DNA of 5,462 nt from an uncultured Bacteroidales bacterium (GTDB taxonomy: Bacteria; Bacteroidota; Bacteroidia; Bacteroidales; UBA932): assembly GCA_946406275.1 (NCBI GenBank), contig CAMJJZ010000074.1, positions 1 to 5,462 of the forward strand, read 5' to 3'. Below are positions 1 through 5,462 of this stretch, piece after piece. The position numbers and the translations under genes are program-made. Numbering within the stretch: position 1 is the first letter of the stretch; each line of letters starts with the position of its first letter. The notes below the pieces were generated by a model. The model was not told the DNA's origin. It did not search any database and saw only the letters and a list, made by a program, of their open reading frames with translations.

Positions 1-380
1 CCCAGGGCGGCGCGGTTTGCGAGCCATACCCTGTCGCGGATGTGGTACATCCAGCCTTCCTTCACCTGTGCGTAGGTGATATCCAGGCCGTACTTCTCCA
101 TCATCATAAGGTAGAGGTACTCAACGTCTGTATCATCGTCTGAGAAGGCTCCGTCTACGTCGGTCATCTTACGGATGGCCTTGTTGAAGACGAAGGGGCC
201 TTCGCCGGGCTCTTCCACGAACTTGTTCTCATACTCCAGGCCGTAGATATTGCCTACCATCTGGCCCAGCCAGGCGCCGGCAATCTTGTCCTTGAGCTGC
301 GTACGGGTTATCTCCAGCGGCTTTTGGGCGCAGGACGCCAGTGCCAGGAGGCAGAGGGTTATGAGGGTTAATCTTTTCAT
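1..380 (-). CDS. ADP-ribosylglycohydrolase (ARH/DraG)-family lipoprotein, N-terminal part (3' end outside window)
   Basis: The first 126 codons plus two bases of a lipoprotein that runs off the window. It starts at ATG 380-378, two bases after the susD stop. Residues 1-16 (MKRLTLITLCLLALAS) are a type II signal peptide with lipobox LASC, giving a lipidated Cys17, so the enzyme is predicted to act outside the cytoplasm. Two ARH-family landmarks are visible. GAWLGQMVGNIYGLEYE at 35-51 matches the N-terminal glycine-rich helix that in the family reads roughly G-x3-G-x2-GD-x2-G-x3-E, with E51 in the place of the gating glutamate of human ARH3. FSDDDTDVEYLYL at 79-91 matches the DDT metal-binding motif (D82, D83, T84). 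The family uses two Mg2+ ions to hydrolyse ADP-ribosyl bonds on protein side chains or small molecules; secreted Bacteroidota members are poorly characterised and some occur in ribose-scavenging Sus-type loci. Odd point: the usual Asp of the GD pair is Asn44. The second metal site lies in the missing C-terminal part, so activity cannot be judged here. Confidence 0.85.
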   Translation of the reverse strand, partial: MKRLTLITLCLLALASCAQKPLEITRTQLKDKIAGAWLGQMVGNIYGLEYENKFVEEPGEGPFVFNKAIRKMTDVDGAFSDDDTDVEYLYLMMMEKYGLDITYAQVKEGWMYHIRDRVWLANRAAL

Positions 381-382
381 AA

Positions 383-1939
383 TCAATAGCCGGGGTTCTG
401 CTGAAGGTTGGGGTTGTCGCCGATTCTCTCCTCCGGGATGGGCAGGAGCTCGGTGTGGCCGTCGGCATTGTCAGCCTCCTTGGCCCACCAGGCCTGGGTG
501 TACTTGCCAAAGCGGATGAGGTCCTGGCGCTGCCAGCCTTCAAGGGCCAGTTCGTGCTGGCGTTCGTTGAAGAGGTTGTCAAGCGTGAGGTCCAGTACGG
601 TCATGGGGGCGAGTCCGGCCCTTGTCCTTATCTGAATGAACTCCGGAACCAGGACTGCCTGGGCGGTCTTGTTCTGCCTTACAAGGGCTTCTATGTACAT
701 CAGGACCACATCGGAATACCTCATCAGGTAGAAGTCGTTCTCCATGGAGATCTTGTAGCTGTTGAGGGTGCCGTCCGTCTGGTAGGGCCATTTGATAATC
801 CTGGCGCCGTCCAGCCTGGCGATTCCACCGCTGAAGCGGCTTTCGTCTATGGGTGAAGGGTTCAGGATGTAGTCCACGTTCTTGGACGTGCCGTCCGCCA
901 TGTTCTGCTTGTAGGTGTACTTGGCTCCGTTGTAGTCGTAAACCTGTCCGTAGAGCCAGGTGGCGCTTCTGCGGAGGTCTGCGGCATCATAGGTGTCGAA
1001 GAAGTCCGGCTGGCAGATCATGGTGCCGTTCCAGCTTGCGCCTTCAATGTTGAATGCCTTTGCGAGGTCGTCGTTGAAAGTCATCACATAGATATAGAAG
1101 GCGTAGTTGGTATAGACGCTGCTGTGAGGAAGTGCAAAGATGGCCTCGGTGCCGTTTTCGTTGTTGATGGCGAAGTTGTCCTCGTACCTGTTGGCTAAGG
1201 TGAAGTTACCGCTGTCCATGATTTCCTTGCACACGGTTTCAGCCTCTGACCAACGTGCGGTGCCGGTCCATTTCTGGGAGTTGAGGTAGATCTTGGCAAG
1301 GAGGAATCTGGCCACGTCAAGAGTTACTCGGCCATATGTGGCGGCGGAGACGGTCTTGTCCAGAAGGGCGGAGTTTTCCTTGATTTCATTTTCAAGCCAG
1401 GTGAGCATGTAGGCTCTGTCTTTCTGCTCCGGAAGGCCGGTTGCGGTGCGGTCGATGGAGAAAGGAACGTTGCCCCAGCAGTCCACGGCAAGGAGGTAAT
1501 AGTATGCCCTCAGGATCTTTATCTCCGCAATGTTCTTGTCCGTGGCGTCCGTCTTGGGGGCGTTCTCCAGGGCATAGATGGCGTCGTTGCAGGCGGAGAT
1601 GCCGTCGAAGCAGAAGTCCCATCCGCACCTCACCAGTTTGTTGCTGGTGGGAATCTTGTGGGTCTGGAGCTCTCCGTAACGGGGCTCACCCCAGCTGCCG
1701 TTCCAGGAAAGCGGGATGGCGGTCTCGTTGGTGAGCTGGATTATGAGGGTGAGCATGCTCTGCTCCGCACCCCAGCTCTGAAGGGCCGTGTAGGGCCTGG
1801 AAGTATATAGAGCCAGGTTGGCGGGATCGCTCAGGAAGGTATCCTTGGGAATCTGGGAGTAGATGACTTCGTCCAGGTTTGTGCAGGAAGCTGCGAAGAG
1901 CGTGGCTGCAGATATGAGTGCGATTGTAAGCTTTTTCAT
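383..1939 (-). CDS. susD-like: SusD/RagB-family surface nutrient-binding lipoprotein
   Basis: Complete 518-residue lipoprotein that binds the substrate at the cell surface and caps the SusC barrel. Residues 1-18 are a type II signal peptide with lipobox FAASC; Cys19 is the lipidated residue. The mature start CTNLDE has acidic residues at +5/+6, compatible with surface export in Bacteroidota. SusD hallmarks are present in order: the N-terminal helical region; KILRAYYYLLAVDCWGNVPF at 141-160 (TPR-like helix ending in the conserved G-(D/N)-V-P); YSDVVLMYIEAL at 408-419; the RTRAGL segment at 438-443; LFNERQHELALEGWQRQDLI at 456-475; and the terminal NPNLQQNPGY at 509-518. Length is normal for the family (about 480-600). 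The ATG at 1939-1937 is supported by the signal peptide directly after it and by a strong AGGAGG five bases upstream. The stop TGA lies two bases before the next start, so translation is probably coupled. The bound ligand cannot be deduced; aromatic residues are plentiful (for example W105, W155, W384), but the binding site is not conserved enough across the family to read. Confidence 0.97.
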   Translation of the reverse strand: MKKLTIALISAATLFAASCTNLDEVIYSQIPKDTFLSDPANLALYTSRPYTALQSWGAEQSMLTLIIQLTNETAIPLSWNGSWGEPRYGELQTHKIPTSNKLVRCGWDFCFDGISACNDAIYALENAPKTDATDKNIAEIKILRAYYYLLAVDCWGNVPFSIDRTATGLPEQKDRAYMLTWLENEIKENSALLDKTVSAATYGRVTLDVARFLLAKIYLNSQKWTGTARWSEAETVCKEIMDSGNFTLANRYEDNFAINNENGTEAIFALPHSSVYTNYAFYIYVMTFNDDLAKAFNIEGASWNGTMICQPDFFDTYDAADLRRSATWLYGQVYDYNGAKYTYKQNMADGTSKNVDYILNPSPIDESRFSGGIARLDGARIIKWPYQTDGTLNSYKISMENDFYLMRYSDVVLMYIEALVRQNKTAQAVLVPEFIQIRTRAGLAPMTVLDLTLDNLFNERQHELALEGWQRQDLIRFGKYTQAWWAKEADNADGHTELLPIPEERIGDNPNLQQNPGY

Positions 1940-1944
1940 AGTTC

Positions 1945-1950
1945 CCTCCT
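1945..1950 (-). promoter_or_regulatory. Strong Shine-Dalgarno site for susD-like gene
   Basis: In the 13-base gap between the susC stop and the susD start, the minus strand reads ACAGGAGGGAACT before ATG. The full AGGAGG core is complementary to the 3' end of 16S rRNA and sits five bases from the start codon. Neither the susC-like nor the ARH-family gene in this window has such a site, and most Bacteroidota genes lack one. It supports the chosen susD start and suggests independent, possibly strong ribosome entry at susD. Confidence 0.75.
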
Positions 1951-1952
1951 GT

Positions 1953-4850
1953 TTAGAATTTAACGTTTACGCCAAGGGTGAATACCCTGGTCCTGGGATA
2001 GTAGGAGAGGCCCTCGATACCGGGAGTGAGGCCTGTGAGGCCAACTTCCGGGTCTACTCCGCTATAGCCGGTGATCACCAGCAGGTTTTGTCCGGAGAGA
2101 TAAACGTCGAGGTTCTTTATGATGGAGTTGTTCTTGAGGGGAACGTTGTAGTTGATGGTCATGTTGTCCAGTTTCACGTAGGTTGCGTCCTCAAGATACT
2201 TGTCGGAGTAAACCACCTTACCGGTGTACTCGGGCTCGTCCAGCCAGCTGGCCAGGACGTTGTTGATGCCCAGGTTGGTGATGTTCTCATACACGCCCCT
2301 CATCTGGTTGAACACCTTGCCCCCCAGTGACGCGCGGAGGCTGGCGTTGAAGGTGAAGTTCTTCCAGGAGATGGAGTTGCTCCAGCCTATGTTGGCCCAA
2401 GGGTAGGCGTTTCCGAGTTTTACCCAGTCCGCTTCCTTGTTCTGAGCCACCTTTGCGGAGCCGGAGCTACGGAGACCTTCATAGTTAGGACCGTAGAAAG
2501 TGCCGATGCTCTCACCTTCGATGAGCCTCTGGGAATAGACGCCCAGAGGGGTGTTGAGCCAGCCAATGCGGTATTCCTGACCCACGAATTCCTCGTTGGT
2601 GAAGGAGATGAGCTTGTTGTCGTTATGGGAAGCCGTAACTGTGGTGTTCCAAGCAAATTCCTTGGTTTTCACGGGGGTGGCGTCCACGGTGAGCTCTATA
2701 CCGCTGTTGCTGATCTTACCCACGTTGGTGAAGAGGGTGCCGTAGTCGTACGGAGGCACGGGAACGGTGTAGTTGTAAAGAAGGTCCGTGGTGAGGCGGT
2801 AGTAGTAGTCCAAAGTAACGTTTATGTGGTTGGACGTGGAAGCGTCGAAACCAACGTTGAACTCGGATTTCTTTTCCCATGACAGATCAGGGTTGGCATT
2901 GCTTGCAGGTGCGTAGGAAGTGGACCACTGACCGTTGTAATAGAAGTTTCCGCTGGTCTTTACCAGGAAGAGGGACTTGTAGTTGCCGAAGTCCTGGTTG
3001 CCGGTCATACCGAATCCGGCGCGGAGTTTCAGTTCTTCAAGCCAGTTCACGTTCTTCATGAAATCTTCTTCAGTGAGGCGCCAGCCCACGCTCACGGCGG
3101 GGAACCAGCCCCACTTGTGGTTGTTGCCGAAACGGCTTGAACCATCGCGGCGCAGGGAGACGGAAGCCATGTACTTGTCTGCATAGTTGTACATAACACG
3201 GCCGAAGAAGGCGATGTAGCGGCTGGAGGTCTTGGAAGAGCTCATTTCCGCCGCACCGGAGAGGATGGCCTTGCCGGCTCCTATGTTGTTGGGGCCGAAG
3301 AAGTCCGTGTCGAATCCGTAATTATAAAGGTATGCGGAGTTGTAGTACTGCTGCTCGAAGGTGTAGCCCAGGATGCTCTGGAGGTTGTGGGCTCCGGTCT
3401 TCTTGCTGTACTGGATGGTGCTTTCGTACTGGAGGTCCGTCTCATGGGAGTTGCTTATTTCAGCCGATCCCTTAAGGCCGGTTTCTCCGGGATAGTACTT
3501 GGTCTTGTAGTCCGTGTACTCGCTGCGCTTGCTGCTGTAGCTCACGAAGTTGTCCCACTTGAGACCTTCAACCGGGAGGATGTTCAGGGTGGCGCGGCCG
3601 TTCACGGAGATGTGGTCTATGTCATAGGTGCCCTGACGCTCGTTGAGCATTGCCACGGGGTTGTAGTAGTCCATAGAGCTCACGGTGTAGTATCCGCCGT
3701 TATCCGTATCGGTTTCATCGTAAACAGGCTCAGTAGGGTTGTGTATGAAGGCCTGGCGGAAGATGCCGCTGCGGGTGTTGTTGAACTGCCTCTTGCCGTA
3801 GGTCATGTTGTAGTCGAAGGTGAGCCAGCCCTGGATGGCGGTCTGGTGGATATTGGTCTTGAACAGGTACTTGTTGCTGTCGTTGTTCTTGAGCATACCC
3901 TGGTTCTGCTCCACGTTGAGGGTGGTGCGGTGGGAGAAATTCTCCGAGCCGCCGGCTATGGCCACGCTGTGACGGTGGGAGAAAGGAGTCCTGGTGACTT
4001 CCTTGAACCAGTCCGTCTTGGCCCCGTACAGGGAACCGGAAACTGCGGGCTTGTAGTTGGTGATGGCGTACTCGAATTCATCGGCAGTCATAGGAACAGC
4101 CCTGGAGAGGAGGGTCTGGACGATGCCCTGGCCGCGGTATTCCACGGAAGTGGTTCCGGCCTTTGCCCTCTTGGTGGTGATGATGATGACGCCGTTGGTG
4201 CCGCGCGTACCATAGATGGCTGCTGCGGAACCGTCCTTGAGGACGTCAATGGATTCCACCTCCTGGAAGTTGATGGTCTTGAGGTCTGCGCCGCTCACGC
4301 CGTCGATGATGATGAGCGGGCCCTGGCCTGCGGAGAGGGTGTTGGTACCGCGGAGGAGGATTTCCATGGAGCCGTTGGGGTCACCGCCGTTGGGGTTTGT
4401 GATGGAAAGACCCGCCACCTTGCCCTGAAGCATGCCGGAGGCATCGGAGAAGGCGCCCTTGTCCAGGTTTTCCGCCCTGAGGCTGGTAACTGATCCGGTA
4501 ACCTCCTTCTTGGTGGTGGTGCCGTAACCGATGGCCACGGACTCATTCAGCATGGTGGCCTCGGAGGGGACCATCTGGATGTTGTATACCGATCCGCTGC
4601 CTACGGTGAAGACGTTGTCGTCGTAGCCCAGGTAGCTCACGGTAATCTCACTGCCGGCCTTGGCGGTGAGGGAGTACTTACCGTCCAGGTCCGTGATGGC
4701 GTAGGCTTTGGTGCCGCTTACCACCACGGTGGCGCCGGGAAGGCCGTCTCCGCGCTCGTCGGTGACCTTGCCGGAGATGGTCTTGTTCTGTGCAAAGGCA
4801 GTGGCGGCTACAAGGACTGCCGCCAAAGCCAGTATTATTCTTTTAATCAT
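1953..4850 (-). CDS. susC-like: SusC-family TonB-dependent outer-membrane transporter
   Basis: Complete 965-residue receptor that imports a ligand across the outer membrane with energy from TonB-ExbBD, working with the adjacent SusD lid. Residues 1-20 are a signal peptide (MIKRIILALAAVLVAATAFA, cleavage near Q21). Residues 23-93 form a CarboxypepD_reg-like beta-sandwich (ISGKVTDERGDGLPGATV, then DLDGKYSL). The plug spans about 101-230: LNESVAIGYG at 101-110 is the SusC-family variant of the usual LDEVVVVGYG, LQGKVAGLSI is at 141-150, and the SusC signature DVLKDGSAAAIYGTRGTNGV is at 202-221. The rest is a 22-strand barrel by family, with hallmarks LRRDGSSRFG (566-575), GMTGNQDFGNY (614-624) and SGQNLLVITGYSGVDPEV (919-936), ending in a C-terminal phenylalanine as required for BAM-dependent assembly. 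The length is slightly below the usual 1000-1100. There is no N-terminal STN domain, so direct anti-sigma signalling is not expected. ATG is at 4850-4848, with no Shine-Dalgarno sequence; the 13-base gap to susD implies an operon. The ligand cannot be read from sequence. Confidence 0.97.
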   Translation of the reverse strand: MIKRIILALAAVLVAATAFAQNKTISGKVTDERGDGLPGATVVVSGTKAYAITDLDGKYSLTAKAGSEITVSYLGYDDNVFTVGSGSVYNIQMVPSEATMLNESVAIGYGTTTKKEVTGSVTSLRAENLDKGAFSDASGMLQGKVAGLSITNPNGGDPNGSMEILLRGTNTLSAGQGPLIIIDGVSGADLKTINFQEVESIDVLKDGSAAAIYGTRGTNGVIIITTKRAKAGTTSVEYRGQGIVQTLLSRAVPMTADEFEYAITNYKPAVSGSLYGAKTDWFKEVTRTPFSHRHSVAIAGGSENFSHRTTLNVEQNQGMLKNNDSNKYLFKTNIHQTAIQGWLTFDYNMTYGKRQFNNTRSGIFRQAFIHNPTEPVYDETDTDNGGYYTVSSMDYYNPVAMLNERQGTYDIDHISVNGRATLNILPVEGLKWDNFVSYSSKRSEYTDYKTKYYPGETGLKGSAEISNSHETDLQYESTIQYSKKTGAHNLQSILGYTFEQQYYNSAYLYNYGFDTDFFGPNNIGAGKAILSGAAEMSSSKTSSRYIAFFGRVMYNYADKYMASVSLRRDGSSRFGNNHKWGWFPAVSVGWRLTEEDFMKNVNWLEELKLRAGFGMTGNQDFGNYKSLFLVKTSGNFYYNGQWSTSYAPASNANPDLSWEKKSEFNVGFDASTSNHINVTLDYYYRLTTDLLYNYTVPVPPYDYGTLFTNVGKISNSGIELTVDATPVKTKEFAWNTTVTASHNDNKLISFTNEEFVGQEYRIGWLNTPLGVYSQRLIEGESIGTFYGPNYEGLRSSGSAKVAQNKEADWVKLGNAYPWANIGWSNSISWKNFTFNASLRASLGGKVFNQMRGVYENITNLGINNVLASWLDEPEYTGKVVYSDKYLEDATYVKLDNMTINYNVPLKNNSIIKNLDVYLSGQNLLVITGYSGVDPEVGLTGLTPGIEGLSYYPRTRVFTLGVNVKF

Positions 4851-4862
4851 ACGTTTACCAGT
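4851..4862 (-). other. Short intergenic junction, permease to susC-like gene
   Basis: The 12 bases between the permease TAA and the susC ATG read ACTGGTAAACGT on the minus strand. There is no recognisable Shine-Dalgarno sequence, promoter or room for a terminator. The A-containing bases just before ATG fit Bacteroidota initiation, which tends to rely on an unstructured A-rich leader. The spacing supports co-transcription of the permease with susC and susD. Confidence 0.6.
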
Positions 4863-5462
4863 TTACATTCCAGCAACAACCACACAGGCAAGGCCTGCGA
4901 TGAAGAGGGCGAACATAAGGGCCAGGAGGCCATAGACGCCCTTCTTGGCACCCTTGAACTCCTTCCAGATGAACACGCCCCAGATGGCAGCAATCATGGG
5001 AGCGCCCTGGCCGAGTGCGTAGGAAACGGCTGCGCCGGCTTCACCTGCACTGATGTAGTTGAGGGAGGTACCAAGGGCCCATATTGCACCGCCAAGCATG
5101 CCCACCAGGTGGGTCTTGAAGTTGCCGGCGAAGTACTGTTTGTAAGTAACGGGCTCTCCCACGAAGGGTTTTTTCATGACGATGGTGTTCACGATGAAGT
5201 TGCTCAGGAACACGCCCAGGGCGAAGATTACCATGGCGGTGTAAGGGGTGAGCTTACCTGCTGCGGGAGCGGCGAAGTTGTCCAGGTCCACACCATTATA
5301 TACAAGTGCGGAGAAGAAGGACATGATGAGACCGGCAAGAACTGCCAGGATGATGCCCTTGCGGTTCTGCTTGGGGTCACGCTGCTCGTTGGAAACCTTT
5401 CCGGAGGCCACGCCGTTGCAGATGACTGCGGCAACCACCAGGGCTACGCCGATCCACAGGAG
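4863..5462 (-). CDS. GRP/RhaT-like sugar permease of the DMT superfamily, C-terminal part (5' end outside window)
   Basis: This is the C-terminal 199 residues of a multi-pass inner-membrane transporter. The frame is open to the window edge, beginning LLWIGVALVVAAV, so the true start lies upstream; the GTG at 5438-5436 is internal to a membrane helix. About six hydrophobic segments are visible, near fragment residues 1-16, 36-55, 74-96, 117-137, 143-165 and 175-198. They are separated by short polar loops, including a basic/polar one at 21-35 (NEQRDPKQNRK). The stretch AVSYALGQGAPMIAAIWGVF followed by WKEFKGA is what I recall from the glucose/ribose (GRP) and rhamnose (RhaT) permeases of Bacteroidota, which usually have about ten helices and some 330 residues; roughly four helices would then be missing. 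Such proteins are presumed proton- or cation-coupled sugar symporters. The gene ends with TAA 12 bases before susC, so the two are probably co-transcribed. Family assignment is by recalled similarity; specificity (ribose, rhamnose, another sugar, or a nucleobase-like compound as in related ureide permeases) cannot be read. Confidence 0.8.
   Translation of the reverse strand, partial: LLWIGVALVVAAVICNGVASGKVSNEQRDPKQNRKGIILAVLAGLIMSFFSALVYNGVDLDNFAAPAAGKLTPYTAMVIFALGVFLSNFIVNTIVMKKPFVGEPVTYKQYFAGNFKTHLVGMLGGAIWALGTSLNYISAGEAGAAVSYALGQGAPMIAAIWGVFIWKEFKGAKKGVYGLLALMFALFIAGLACVVVAGM

Noticed and set aside
229..582. A 117-codon minus-strand open frame spanning the susD end and the ARH start
   Set aside because: It overlaps two well-supported genes in another frame and its Ser/Thr/Pro/Arg-rich product is typical of out-of-frame reading.
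1863..2330. A 155-codon plus-strand open frame across the susD/susC junction
   Set aside because: It overlaps the susD signal peptide and the susC C-terminus, both clearly real, and its product shows no recognisable features.
3387..4493. A 368-codon plus-strand open frame antisense to susC
   Set aside because: It lies wholly inside a susC with intact family motifs. Its product is a low-complexity Val/Gly/Glu/Ala-rich string with no domain or signal peptide, as expected when a strongly codon-biased gene is read on the opposite strand.
5436..5438. GTG as the start codon of the permease
   Set aside because: The frame stays open upstream to the window edge and encodes hydrophobic residues continuous with a membrane helix, so the GTG is an internal valine.
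4863..5462. Naming the permease as an L-rhamnose (RhaT) or ribose transporter
   Set aside because: Only the C-terminal part is present, and GRP, RhaT-like and ureide-permease relatives share these helices. Specificity cannot be decided from this fragment, so no gene symbol is given.
1..5462. Promoters, terminators, RNA genes, repeats, CRISPR or mobile elements
   Set aside because: The window is coding throughout, with gaps of at most 13 bases. I saw no repeat arrays, tRNA-like folds, transposase or integrase motifs, or hairpin-plus-U-tract terminators in those gaps.

Overview
The window is a fully coding piece of a Bacteroidota (probably Bacteroidales) chromosome. All genes lie on the minus strand and read from high to low coordinates. 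The evidence for the phylum is an adjacent SusC/SusD pair, N-terminal lipoprotein signals and the CarboxypepD_reg-like domain on the TonB-dependent receptor, an arrangement essentially confined to Bacteroidota. By eye the base composition is moderately GC-rich, with G/C-ending codons such as AAG, GGC, TCC and CTG preferred. That fits the higher-GC Bacteroidales better than low-GC Bacteroides, but the genus cannot be fixed from this window.

In transcription order the layout is: (1) 5462-4863, the C-terminal part of a multi-pass inner-membrane transporter resembling the GRP/RhaT-like sugar permeases of the drug/metabolite transporter superfamily, with its start outside the window; (2) 4850-1953, a complete 965-residue SusC-type TonB-dependent outer-membrane transporter; (3) 1939-383, a complete 518-residue SusD-type substrate-binding lipoprotein; (4) 380-1, the first 126 codons of a lipoprotein of the ADP-ribosylglycohydrolase (ARH/DraG) family, running off the window edge. 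Gaps are 12, 13 and 2 bases, so this is almost certainly one operon with translational coupling. No promoter, terminator, RNA gene, repeat, CRISPR array or mobile element was seen, and no non-coding stretch exceeds 13 bases.

Together the genes describe a nutrient-uptake route. SusD captures a ligand at the surface and SusC imports it across the outer membrane using TonB energy. The ARH-family lipoprotein could cleave an N- or O-linked (ADP-)ribosyl bond outside the cytoplasm, and the permease could carry the freed sugar or small product across the inner membrane. The gene mix recalls ribose/nucleoside-scavenging loci of gut Bacteroides (the rus type) more than a classical polysaccharide-utilization locus, because no ordinary polysaccharide-degrading enzyme is present in view. 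The substrate is inference. The decisive neighbours (for example ribokinase, nucleoside hydrolase or a regulator) would lie outside the window.
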